Of a stretch of DNA of 64,000 bases, positions 17,287 to 25,286 are shown in pieces. Position 1 is the first letter of the stretch. The number at the start of each line of letters is the position of its first letter. The stretch comes from Arthrobacter sp. MAHUQ-56 (GTDB lineage: Bacteria > Actinomycetota > Actinomycetes > Actinomycetales > Micrococcaceae), in contig NZ_JAIFZQ010000002.1 of NCBI RefSeq assembly GCF_019710585.1, positions 1-64,000 on the forward strand, read 5' to 3'. Position numbers and translations under genes: made by a program. The notes under the pieces were generated by a model. It saw only the letters and a list, made by a program, of their open reading frames with translations, had not been told where the DNA came from and did not search any database.

Positions 17287-18201
17287 ATGACCATGAGCAG
17301 CAAGATCATCCTCGGCGAAAACCAGTACGGCAAGGCCGAAGTCCGCGTCGTCAAGATCACCAGGGACACGAACCGCCACGAGATCGAGGACCTGAACGTC
17401 ACCTCGCAACTGCGGGGCGACTTCGCCGCGGCCCACCTGGAGGGCGACAACGCCCACGTGGTGGCCACGGACACCCAGAAAAACACCATCTACGCCTTCG
17501 CCCGCGACGGCATCGGCTCGCCGGAAGCATTCCTGCTGCGGCTCGGCGAGCACTTCACCTCCAGCTTCGACTGGGTCACCGGCGGCCGCTGGGAGGCCGA
17601 GTCCTACGCCTGGAACCGCATCCAGGCCCACGGCAGCGAACACGACCACTCGTTCGTCCGGAACGGCCAGGAAGTCCGCACCGCCGTCCTGGTCCGCGAC
17701 GGCGCCACCAGCCACCTGGTCTCCGGCCTGAAGGACCTGACCGTCCTGAAGTCCACCCAGTCCGGCTTCGTCGGCTACCCCAGGGACCGCTACACCACAC
17801 TCCCCGAGACCACCGACCGCATCCTTGCCACGGACGTTTCAGCGCGCTGGCGCTTCAAGACCGGCACCGACTTCAGCACCCTGGACTTCAACAAGAGCTA
17901 CGACGACGTCAAGGGACTCCTGCTCGAAGGCTTCACCGAGAAGTACTCGCACGCCCTGCAGCAGACCCTGTTCGACATGGGCACCAAGGTCCTTGAGGCC
18001 CACAGCGAGATCGATGAGATCAAGTTCTCCATGCCGAACAAGCACCACTTCCTGGTGGACCTCTCCCCGTTCGGCCTGGACAACCCGAACGAGGTCTTCT
18101 TCGCGGCAGACCGCCCGTACGGCCTGATCGAGGCCACTGTCCAGCGCGAAGACGCTACGGCGGCCCCGGCCGCCTGGTCGGGTATCGCCGGCTTCTGCTA
18201 A
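17287..18201 (+). CDS. uox: Urate oxidase (uricase)
   Basis: 304 residues, the normal length. Cofactor-free enzyme oxidising urate to 5-hydroxyisourate. The T61-D62 pair in VATDTQKNT is the conserved active-site Thr region. FVGYPRDRYTTLPET, the KYSHALQQTL stretch and FSMPNKHHFLVDLSPFG are conserved in the second tunnelling-fold repeat. The ATG at 17287 is preceded by GGAG. An alternative ATG two codons on (17293) is possible. It lies downstream of an intrinsic terminator and three candidate operator dyads, so it is probably tightly regulated, and upstream of a probable urate/xanthine permease. Confidence 0.95.
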   Translation: MTMSSKIILGENQYGKAEVRVVKITRDTNRHEIEDLNVTSQLRGDFAAAHLEGDNAHVVATDTQKNTIYAFARDGIGSPEAFLLRLGEHFTSSFDWVTGGRWEAESYAWNRIQAHGSEHDHSFVRNGQEVRTAVLVRDGATSHLVSGLKDLTVLKSTQSGFVGYPRDRYTTLPETTDRILATDVSARWRFKTGTDFSTLDFNKSYDDVKGLLLEGFTEKYSHALQQTLFDMGTKVLEAHSEIDEIKFSMPNKHHFLVDLSPFGLDNPNEVFFAADRPYGLIEATVQREDATAAPAAWSGIAGFC

Positions 18202-18218
18202 AGCACGACACCAGGTTT

Positions 18219-18255
18219 CGACGGGCCCAACCACCACTGGCGGCTGGGCCCGTCG
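18219..18255 (+). terminator. Hairpin between uricase and permease genes
   Basis: CGACGGGCCCA (18219-18229) and TGGGCCCGTCG (18245-18255) form a perfect 11-bp stem with a 15-base loop, 17 bp after the uricase stop. It has no T-tract, so it may only partly terminate or may stabilise the uricase message. Confidence 0.55.
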
Positions 18256-18277
18256 GGGTCACCCCACAGCTTCACCT

Positions 18278-18341
18278 GTTAGCCAGACAACGTTAGCCAG
18301 ACGATGACGTCTGCCATGAACCCAGAAAGTCTGCCATGAAC
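18278..18341 (+). repeat. Two pairs of short direct repeats in the permease leader
   Basis: GTTAGCCAGAC occurs at 18278-18288 and 18292-18302. GTCTGCCATGAAC occurs at 18309-18321 and 18329-18341. The second pair duplicates the start-codon context: the upstream ATG (18316) is out of frame with the real start at 18336. Confidence 0.8.
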
Positions 18342-19841
18342 ATCAGAAGGAAACCGGCCACCGCGGCCGCCGCAAAAGGCACCCAGCCAGCCCGCCCGGA
18401 GGACCAGCGGCTCCCGATTGGAAGCACGTTCGCCTACGGCTTCCAGCACGTCCTCACCATGTACGGCGGCATCATCGCCCCGCCCCTGATCATCGGCGCC
18501 GCCGCGGGAATGAACTCCCAGGACATCGGCCTCCTCATCGCGGCGTGCCTTTTCGTCGGCGGCCTCGCAACCATCCTGCAAACCGTCGGCGTCCCCTTCT
18601 TCGGATCGCAATTGCCGCTGGTCCAGGGCGTCTCCTTCGCCGGTGTTTCCACGATGGTGGCCATCGTCCACGGCGGCGGCGGGATCCAGGCCGTCTTCGG
18701 ATCGGTTATCGCAGCGTCCCTGATCGGCCTGCTGATCACCCCCCTGTTCTCGAAAATCATCAGGTTCTTCCCGCCGGTAGTGACCGGAACGGTGATCACC
18801 ACCATCGGCCTGACGCTGATGCCGGTCGCCGCCAACTGGGCCATGGGCGGCAACAGCAAGGCGCCCAACTACGGCAGCGTGGCCAACATCGGTTTGGCCG
18901 CGGCCACCATGGGCATCGTCCTGCTCCTGAGCAAGGTGGGCAGCGCCGCCATCTCGCGGCTGTCCATCCTGCTCGCCATGGTCCTCGGCACGCTCATCGC
19001 AGTCGTCTTCGGCATGGCCGACTTTTCCAAGGTGGGCCAGGGCGAAATCGTCGCCTTCCCCACCCCCTTCGCCTTCGGGCCGCCCACGTTTGAAGTCGCG
19101 GCCATCATCTCCATGCTGATCGTCATCCTGGTGACCCTCACCGAAACGTCCGCGGACATCATCGCCGTGGGCGAGATCGTGGGCACCAAGGTGGACTCCA
19201 AGCGGATCGGCAACGGCCTGCGTGCTGACATGCTCTCCAGTGCCGTCTCCCCGCTCTTCAATTCCTTCACCCAGAGCGCCTTCGCACAGAACGTCGGCCT
19301 GGTGGCCATTACGGGCGTCAAGAGCCGGTTCGTAGTCAGTGCCGGCGGCGTGATCCTGGTGGTCCTGGGCCTGCTGCCCGTCCTGGGCCGGGTGGTCGCG
19401 GCGGTGCCGACGCCCGTCCTGGGCGGTGCCGGCGTCGTGCTCTTCGGCACTGTCGCGGCCAGCGGCATCCGGACGCTGTCCAAGGTGGACTACAAGAACA
19501 ACATGAACCTGATCGTGGTGGCAGCCTCCATCGGCTTCGGGATGATCCCCATCGCCGCCCCGGCGTTCTACGACCAGTTCCCCTCCTGGTTCGGCACCAT
19601 CTTCCACTCGGGCATCAGCTCCGCCGCCGTCATGGCCATCCTGCTGAACCTGCTGTTCAACCACCTCCGCGCCGGCAATTCGGACAACCAGTCGGTGTTC
19701 GTCGCGGGCACCGAGCGGCTGGTCCGCGCCGAGGACCTCCGCTGCCTGGCAGAGGGCGACCGTTTTGAAAACGGTAAGCTCATCGACTGCGACGGCAAGG
19801 AAGTGCCCATCCAGTCAGCCGAGAAGGCGTCAGAGCACTGA
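18336..19841 (+). CDS. NCS2/NAT family urate-xanthine permease
   Basis: 501 residues with about 12-14 membrane helices. It carries the nucleobase-ascorbate transporter signature QNVGLVAITGVKSR (about residues 325-338) and the GFQHVLTMYGG opening with the conserved His of TM1. It is a proton symporter. The place after uricase suggests uptake of urate and/or xanthine (PucJ/PucK-like). The C-terminal 40 residues after the last helix (EDLRCLAEGDRFENGK) are cytoplasmic. The Shine-Dalgarno sequence is weak, and the start context is duplicated 20 bp upstream. It is convergent with the IclR gene, with a hairpin between them. Confidence 0.9.
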   Translation: MNIRRKPATAAAAKGTQPARPEDQRLPIGSTFAYGFQHVLTMYGGIIAPPLIIGAAAGMNSQDIGLLIAACLFVGGLATILQTVGVPFFGSQLPLVQGVSFAGVSTMVAIVHGGGGIQAVFGSVIAASLIGLLITPLFSKIIRFFPPVVTGTVITTIGLTLMPVAANWAMGGNSKAPNYGSVANIGLAAATMGIVLLLSKVGSAAISRLSILLAMVLGTLIAVVFGMADFSKVGQGEIVAFPTPFAFGPPTFEVAAIISMLIVILVTLTETSADIIAVGEIVGTKVDSKRIGNGLRADMLSSAVSPLFNSFTQSAFAQNVGLVAITGVKSRFVVSAGGVILVVLGLLPVLGRVVAAVPTPVLGGAGVVLFGTVAASGIRTLSKVDYKNNMNLIVVAASIGFGMIPIAAPAFYDQFPSWFGTIFHSGISSAAVMAILLNLLFNHLRAGNSDNQSVFVAGTERLVRAEDLRCLAEGDRFENGKLIDCDGKEVPIQSAEKASEH

Positions 19842-19861
19842 CACTTCCGCAATGGGCGCAT

Positions 19862-19897
19862 GACGGCGGCCCCTCCCGAAAGGAAGGGGCCGCCGTC
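19862..19897. terminator. Bidirectional terminator hairpin
   Basis: GACGGCGGCCCCT (19862-19874) pairs with AGGGGCCGCCGTC (19885-19897), a perfect 13-bp stem with a 10-base loop. It lies between the convergent permease and IclR genes. There is no long T-run. Confidence 0.7.
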
Positions 19898-19933
19898 GCG
19901 CGTGGTTATGGCAGTCCGGGCCGCCCGGGTGCC

Positions 19934-20689
19934 TTAGGTGCGGTTCAGCTCGCGCGAGATGGCTTCGGCAGCTTCCCGAAGGATCGGAACGGCCTTGTCG
20001 GCAAAGTCCTCATCCACCCGCGAGACGGGGCCGGAGACCGAAATCGCCGTCGGCGTGGGGGCGTTGGGCACAGCCATGGCGAAGCAGCGGACGCCCAGCT
20101 CCTGCTCCTCCTCGTCGATGGAGTAGCCCCGCTCCCGGATGAGCTTCAGGTCGGCGAGGAGCTCTTCGACGTCGCCAATGCTCTTGGGCGTGGGGGTGGG
20201 CATACCCGCGCGGGCAACGATGCCGCGGACCGTGTCGTCGTCGAGCTGGGCGAGGATGGCCTTGCCGACGCCGGTGGCGTGGGTATGGGCGCGCCGGCCC
20301 ACCTCGGTGAACATGCGCATCGAGTGCAGCGAAGGCACCTGGGCCACGTAGATCACCATGTCCGAGTCCAGCACGGCCATGTTGGAGGTCTCCCCCAGCC
20401 GGTCCACCAGGGTCTTCAGCTGCGGGCGGGCCAGTGCGCCGAGCTGCTTGTTGGCGCCTTCCCCCAGCCGGATGAGCCGCGGCCCCAGGGCGTAGCGCCG
20501 GTTGGGCAGCTGCCGGATGTAGCCCAGCGACACCAGGGTGCGCAGCAGGCGGTGGATGGTGGGCAGCGGGAGGTCCGTGGACGAGGAGAGCTCGCTGAGC
20601 GTGACGTCGCCGCCGGCATCGGTGATGAGCTCCAGCAGCTCGAAGACGCGTTCCACCGACTGAACCCCGCCAGAGGCTTTTTCTGCCAT
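19934..20689 (-). CDS. IclR family transcriptional regulator (AllR-like)
   Basis: 251 residues. The N-terminal winged helix spans residues 8-70 (VQSVERVFELLELI, then LPLPTIHRLLRTLVSLGY). The effector domain follows (SNMAVLDSDMVIYVAQV, HTHATGVGKAILAQL, ELGVRCFAMAVPN, ISVSGPVSRV). In E. coli and Streptomyces, IclR-family AllR proteins control allantoin/glyoxylate genes, including a malate synthase gene in Streptomyces. Divergence from a malic enzyme-malate synthase-ureidoglycine aminohydrolase operon points to the same job, with glyoxylate or an allantoin product as likely ligand (inference). The ATG at 20689 (MAEKASGG) has GGAG upstream. An upstream start would add 15 residues of unlikely sequence. 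Confidence 0.88.
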   Translation of the reverse strand: MAEKASGGVQSVERVFELLELITDAGGDVTLSELSSSTDLPLPTIHRLLRTLVSLGYIRQLPNRRYALGPRLIRLGEGANKQLGALARPQLKTLVDRLGETSNMAVLDSDMVIYVAQVPSLHSMRMFTEVGRRAHTHATGVGKAILAQLDDDTVRGIVARAGMPTPTPKSIGDVEELLADLKLIRERGYSIDEEEQELGVRCFAMAVPNAPTPTAISVSGPVSRVDEDFADKAVPILREAAEAISRELNRT

Positions 20690-20823
20690 TCCGTTGTCTC
20701 CTATGGCTCGGAATCCGACAACTCTTATCCGCATCGTGAAAAGAGTTGCTTAGAACACCCAACATACAGCACGGCGCGCGCCGCGGCGACGGATGGCCGC
20801 CGGTCACATTCGAAGGGCTTGTA

Positions 20824-20860
20824 TTTCCATAAAGTAGATAATAATATCCATAATACGAAA
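20824..20860. promoter_or_regulatory. AT-rich operator region before the malic enzyme operon
   Basis: TTTCCAT (20824-20830) and TATCCATAATACGAAA (20845-20860) in the 220-bp IclR-malic enzyme gap, in an unusually AT-rich stretch. The second element matches the complement of the 16958 dyad in 13 of 16 positions. It is placed 50-85 bp upstream of the malic enzyme ATG, consistent with repressor binding at the promoter. Confidence 0.5.
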
Positions 20861-20909
20861 AGATTCGGATACGGCAGAAGCCGGTCAAGGCCCAACAGGA
20901 GGACATTCA

Positions 20910-22361
20910 ATGGCGAACCCCAGCCCCGGAAATTCGATCACCCTGCGCGTGGAAGCACCGTCAAGCTTCACCGCCACCAGCGAGCTTGCCGCAGCCGTGG
21001 GAGCAGCAGGCGCTGCCATCACCGCGCTGGACGTCACAGAGTCCCACCACGAAACCCTCGTCGTGGACGTCACCTGCAACACCACTGACGACGCCCACGC
21101 TGAGCGCGTCAAGGACGCCCTTAACGCCCTCGACGGCGTCACGGTCCAGCACGTCTCGGACCGCACCTTCCTGATGCACCTGGGCGGAAAGCTCGAAGTC
21201 GTCCCCAAGGTGCCGCTCCGCAACCGGGACGATCTGTCCCGCGCCTACACCCCCGGCGTCGCGCGCGTCTGCCTGGCCATTGCCGAGGATCCCGCAGCCG
21301 CCCGCAACCTGACCGTCAAGCGCAACACCGTCGCTGTGGTCACCGACGGTTCCGCAGTGCTGGGCCTGGGCAACATCGGCCCCGCCGCCGCCCTGCCGGT
21401 CATGGAGGGCAAAGCCGCCCTCTTCAAGCAGTTCGCCAACGTGGACGCATGGCCCGTCTGCCTGGACACCCAGGACACCGAGGAAATCATCCGCACCGTC
21501 AAGCTGCTTGCACCCGTCTTCGGGGGCGTGAACCTAGAGGACATCGCCGCTCCGCGCTGCTTCGAGATCGAGGCCCGCCTGCGCGAGGAACTGGACATTC
21601 CGGTCTTCCACGACGACCAGCACGGCACCGCCATCGTGACCCTGGCCGCCCTGGTCAACGCCCTGCGCGTGGTGGGCAAGAAGATCGCCGACGTCAAGAT
21701 CGTGGTGTCCGGGGTCGGCGCCGCCGGTTCCGCCATTATCCAGCTGCTCAAGGCCCAGGGCGCCCGGCACATCGTGGCCGCGGGCCGCTCCGGCGCCATC
21801 CACAAGGGCGAAACCTACAGTGATTCCCACCGCACCTGGATCGCTGACAACACCAACGAGGAAGGCTTCTCCGGCAGCCTGCACGAGGCCCTGGTGGGCG
21901 CCGACGTCTTCATCGGCGTCTCCGCACCGAACATCCTCGGGGAAGAGCACGTTGCCTCCATGGCCAAGGACGCCATTGTGTTCGCCATGGCCAACCCCAC
22001 CCCCGAGGTGGACCCGGCAGTTGCCTCCCGGCACGCCGCCGTCGTGGCCACCGGCCGCAGCGACTTCCCCAACCAGATCAACAACGTCCTGGCCTTCCCC
22101 GGGCTCTTCCGCGGACTCCTGGACGCCGGGGCAAGCGACATCACGCCGGACATGCTGGTGGCCGCCGCAGAGGCGATCGCCAACCGGGTGAATGATAATG
22201 AGCTCAATGCGAGCTACATCATCCCGAGCATTTTCGACCCGCACGTGACCGCGGACGTCGCGGCTGCCGTCGCGGCTGCGGCCCACGCCTCAAACGTTGC
22301 AACGGCTGCCGAACCGGCCGACTCTGCCAAGGAATCAGTGCCGGCACTCGCCTCCGCCTGA
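20910..22361 (+). CDS. NAD(P)-dependent malic enzyme with N-terminal ACT-like domain
   Basis: 483 residues. Residues 8-85 resemble an ACT regulatory domain (ITLRVEAPSS, then DGVTVQHVSDRTFLMHLGGK). The catalytic part has RDDLSRAYTPGVA (catalytic Tyr), TDGSAVLGLGNIGP, FHDDQHGTAIV (metal ligands), the Rossmann motif GVGAAGSA and FAMANPTPE. It decarboxylates malate to pyruvate. AGGAGG lies 7 bp before ATG. First gene of the operon with malate synthase, so malate made from glyoxylate can leave as pyruvate. The last 30 residues are Ala/Ser-rich and variable. Confidence 0.93.
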   Translation: MANPSPGNSITLRVEAPSSFTATSELAAAVGAAGAAITALDVTESHHETLVVDVTCNTTDDAHAERVKDALNALDGVTVQHVSDRTFLMHLGGKLEVVPKVPLRNRDDLSRAYTPGVARVCLAIAEDPAAARNLTVKRNTVAVVTDGSAVLGLGNIGPAAALPVMEGKAALFKQFANVDAWPVCLDTQDTEEIIRTVKLLAPVFGGVNLEDIAAPRCFEIEARLREELDIPVFHDDQHGTAIVTLAALVNALRVVGKKIADVKIVVSGVGAAGSAIIQLLKAQGARHIVAAGRSGAIHKGETYSDSHRTWIADNTNEEGFSGSLHEALVGADVFIGVSAPNILGEEHVASMAKDAIVFAMANPTPEVDPAVASRHAAVVATGRSDFPNQINNVLAFPGLFRGLLDAGASDITPDMLVAAAEAIANRVNDNELNASYIIPSIFDPHVTADVAAAVAAAAHASNVATAAEPADSAKESVPALASA

Positions 22362-22396
22362 CCCGCCCGACTTCCAGCCAAAGGAAAGGACCAGAA

Positions 22397-23995
22397 ATGG
22401 CCATCACCGTCACAGATCCCCGGCCCATCGCCCGCGCGGAGGAGATCCTCACCCCGAAGGCACTGGCCTTCCTGGAGGAACTCCACACCCGCTTCGCAGG
22501 CACCCGCAACGAGCTCCTGGCGGCCCGCTCCGCCAAGCGGCAGCGCGTGGCAGAGACCGGCAAGCTGGACTTCCTGCCGGAGACCAAGGACGTGCGCGAC
22601 GGCGACTGGAAAGTTGCGCCCGCCCCGGCAGCCTTGCAGGACCGCCGGGTGGAGATGACCGGGCCTGCGTCACCGGCAAAGATGGCCATCAATGCCCTGA
22701 ACTCCGGCGCCAAGGTGTGGCTGGCGGACCTCGAGGACGCCAGCACACCCACCTGGGCCAATGTCATCGACGCCATCCTGAACCTGCGGGATGCCGCCCA
22801 GGGCACCCTCAGCTACACCTCGGATGAGGGCAAGGAGTACCGCCTGCGCACCGACGCGCCGCTCGCCGTCGTGGTGGCCCGCCCCCGCGGCTGGCACATG
22901 CAGGAAAAGCACCTCCTCGTCAACGGCGAGCCCGCCGTTGGTGCGCTGGTGGACTTTGGCCTGCACTTCTTCCACATCGCCAAGCAGCTGGTGCTGAACG
23001 GCCAGGGCCCGTACTACTACCTGCCCAAGATGGAGAGCCACCTTGAAGCCCGGCTGTGGAACGACGTCTTCGTCTTCGCCCAGGACTACCTCGGCCTGAA
23101 CCAGGGCACCATCCGGGCCACGGTCCTGATCGAAACCATCCCCGCCGCCTTCGAGATGGATGAGATCCTCTACGAGCTGCGTGACCACGCCTCCGGCCTG
23201 AACGCCGGCCGCTGGGACTACCTTTTCAGCATCATCAAGTACTTCCGCGACGCCGGCGAGGAATTCGTCCTGCCGGACCGGGCCTCCGTGGTGATGACCG
23301 CCCCGTTCATGCGCGCCTACACCGAGCTGCTGGTCAAGACCTGCCACAAGCGCGGCGCCTTCGCCATGGGCGGCATGGCAGCAGTCATCCCCAACCGCCG
23401 CCACCCCGAGGTCACCGCAGCCGCCTTCGAGAAGGTGCGTGCGGACAAGACCCGCGAGGCAAACGACGGCTTCGACGGCTCCTGGGTTGCCCACCCGGAC
23501 CTGGTCCCCACCTGCCGGGAAGTCTTCGACTCCGTGCTCGGTGACAAGCCGAACCAGGTGGACAAGCAACGCCCGGAAGTATCGGTCACCGCGGAACAGC
23601 TGCTTGACGTCCAGTCCGCCGACGGCCAGGTCACCGAGGCGGGCCTCCGACTGAACCTGTATGTCGCCGTCGCCTACACCGCCGTGTGGCTGTCCGGAAA
23701 CGGCGCCGTGGCCATCCACAACCTGATGGAGGACGCCGCCACGGCGGAGATCTCCCGCTCGCAGGTATGGCAGCAGATCCGCAACAAGTCGATCCTGGCC
23801 GACACCGGAAACACGGTGACCAGGGAACTGGTGGAAAAGATCCTGGCCGAAGAGACCGAACGCCTCCGCACCGAATTCGGTGACGAGGCCTTCCGCCGCT
23901 ACTACCAGCCGGCCAGCGAACTGATCGCGGACATCTGTCTCTCGGACGACTACACGGACTTCCTCACCACTCCGGCCTACGAACTGGTGGACTGA
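22397..23995 (+). CDS. aceB: Malate synthase A
   Basis: 532 residues, the size of the AceB (MSA) isoform. It condenses glyoxylate with acetyl-CoA to malate. LADLEDASTPTW, ARPRGWHM, VLIETIPAAFEMDEIL, the GRWDYLFSIIK active-site stretch and MGGMAAVIPNRRHPE are diagnostic. AAAGGAAAGG lies before ATG. Here it sits with purine-degradation genes and not with isocitrate lyase, so it probably serves glyoxylate from ureidoglycolate. It ends 1 bp before the DUF6986 gene (TGAGATG), implying coupling. Confidence 0.96.
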   Translation: MAITVTDPRPIARAEEILTPKALAFLEELHTRFAGTRNELLAARSAKRQRVAETGKLDFLPETKDVRDGDWKVAPAPAALQDRRVEMTGPASPAKMAINALNSGAKVWLADLEDASTPTWANVIDAILNLRDAAQGTLSYTSDEGKEYRLRTDAPLAVVVARPRGWHMQEKHLLVNGEPAVGALVDFGLHFFHIAKQLVLNGQGPYYYLPKMESHLEARLWNDVFVFAQDYLGLNQGTIRATVLIETIPAAFEMDEILYELRDHASGLNAGRWDYLFSIIKYFRDAGEEFVLPDRASVVMTAPFMRAYTELLVKTCHKRGAFAMGGMAAVIPNRRHPEVTAAAFEKVRADKTREANDGFDGSWVAHPDLVPTCREVFDSVLGDKPNQVDKQRPEVSVTAEQLLDVQSADGQVTEAGLRLNLYVAVAYTAVWLSGNGAVAIHNLMEDAATAEISRSQVWQQIRNKSILADTGNTVTRELVEKILAEETERLRTEFGDEAFRRYYQPASELIADICLSDDYTDFLTTPAYELVD

Positions 23996-23996
23996 G

Positions 23997-25271
23997 ATGA
24001 CAGCACCCAAGCCCTCGCTCTCGGCGGGGGACCTCGCGTCCATTGATGGGCAACTGGCCGCCACGGACCGGCTCCTGGAGCGGAACTACCCGGGCGACGA
24101 CGGCTCCCGCCAGCCCGTGCACACCGTGTACGTGCCCGCGGACCGTTTCACGCCGTCGTTCGCCGCCGACTGGGGCGCCCAGGCGGCGGCGACCGCGGAA
24201 GCGCACGGCGGATTCGAAAAGCTGGGCCTGCTCCTGGGCCAGGAAGCGGGCCTCGCCGGGGCCGTCGCCGCCCGCGTGGCCGCCAAGCTGGCCACGGAAC
24301 CGATCGAGGACCTGCGCCTGGACTTCGAGGACGGCTTCGGGGACAGGGGCGACGACGCCGAGGACGCCGCCGCGGTTGCTGCGGCGTCCACAGTGGCAGC
24401 GGCAGTCGCGGCGGGCTCGGCTCCCCCGTTCATCGGCATCCGCTTCAAATGCTTCGAAGCGGCCACCCGCGCGCGTGGCCTGCGGACACTGGACCTGTTC
24501 GTCTCGGGCCTCGCCGCAGCCGGCGAGCTGCCCGACGGACTGGTCCTGACCCTGCCCAAGGTGACCACCGTGGCCCAGGTGAAGGCCATGGACTACGCGG
24601 TGTCCCGGCTGGAGGAGGTCCATTCGCTCCCCGCGGGCCGGCTCCGCTTCGAAGTCCAGGTGGAAACGCCGCAGCTGATCCTGGGTCCGGAAGGAACGTC
24701 GCCGGTGGCCCAGCTGCCGCACGCCGTGCCCGGGCGCATCAGCGGCCTGCACTACGGCACGTACGACTACTCCGCGTCCCTGCAGATCTCCGCCGAGTAC
24801 CAGTCCATGGAGCACCCGGTGGCCGACTTCGCCAAGGAAGTCATGCAGCTGGCCGTGGCCGGGACCGGGATCCGGCTCTCCGACGGCTCCACCAACATCA
24901 TCCCTGTGGGTGACAACGTGGAGAACGCCTGGCAGCTGCACGGCCGCCTGGTCCGGCGGTCATTGGAGCGCGGCTATTACCAGGGCTGGGACCTGCACCA
25001 CGCCCAGCTGCCCAGCCGCTTTGCCGCCACCTACGCCTTCTACCGCGAAGGCCTGCCGGCCGCCGCCGCCCGCCTGCGCAACTACGTGGAGCGCACCGAA
25101 GGCGGCGTCATGGACGAACCCGCCACCGCCCGAGCGCTGGCCGCCTTCGTTCTTCGCGGGGTCCAGTGCGGCGCCGTCGGTGCCGAGGAAGTCCAGGCGC
25201 TTGCCGGCGTCGGAATTCCCCAGCTCACGGGGCTGGCGCACCCCCGGCTCGCCACCACTTCCAACTCCTAA
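23997..25271 (+). CDS. DUF6986 family protein (HpcH/HpaI-CitE-like aldolase/lyase fold)
   Basis: 424 residues. Segments typical of CitE/HpcH-type TIM-barrel lyases: LRLDFEDGFGD (the LDxED metal/substrate loop, about residue 105), IRFKCFEAA, TLPKVTT, FEVQVETPQLIL (catalytic-Glu ETP motif near 220) and ISGLHYGTYDYSAS. CitE-like enzymes cleave or form C-C bonds with CoA esters such as malyl-CoA. The reaction here is unknown, but the operon handles glyoxylate, a common partner of such lyases. The C-terminal 120 residues (YYQGWDLHHAQLPSRFAATY) are also conserved-looking. Flanked at 1 bp by aceB and 15 bp by allE. Confidence 0.75.
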   Translation: MTAPKPSLSAGDLASIDGQLAATDRLLERNYPGDDGSRQPVHTVYVPADRFTPSFAADWGAQAAATAEAHGGFEKLGLLLGQEAGLAGAVAARVAAKLATEPIEDLRLDFEDGFGDRGDDAEDAAAVAAASTVAAAVAAGSAPPFIGIRFKCFEAATRARGLRTLDLFVSGLAAAGELPDGLVLTLPKVTTVAQVKAMDYAVSRLEEVHSLPAGRLRFEVQVETPQLILGPEGTSPVAQLPHAVPGRISGLHYGTYDYSASLQISAEYQSMEHPVADFAKEVMQLAVAGTGIRLSDGSTNIIPVGDNVENAWQLHGRLVRRSLERGYYQGWDLHHAQLPSRFAATYAFYREGLPAAAARLRNYVERTEGGVMDEPATARALAAFVLRGVQCGAVGAEEVQALAGVGIPQLTGLAHPRLATTSNS

Positions 25272-25286
25272 GCAAAGGATCCTTTG

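Noticed and set aside
18279..19664. Minus-strand open frame antisense to the permease, rich in His, Asp, Gly and Gln
   Set aside because: Typical antisense shadow of a hydrophobic membrane-protein gene. No start context or homology-like motif.
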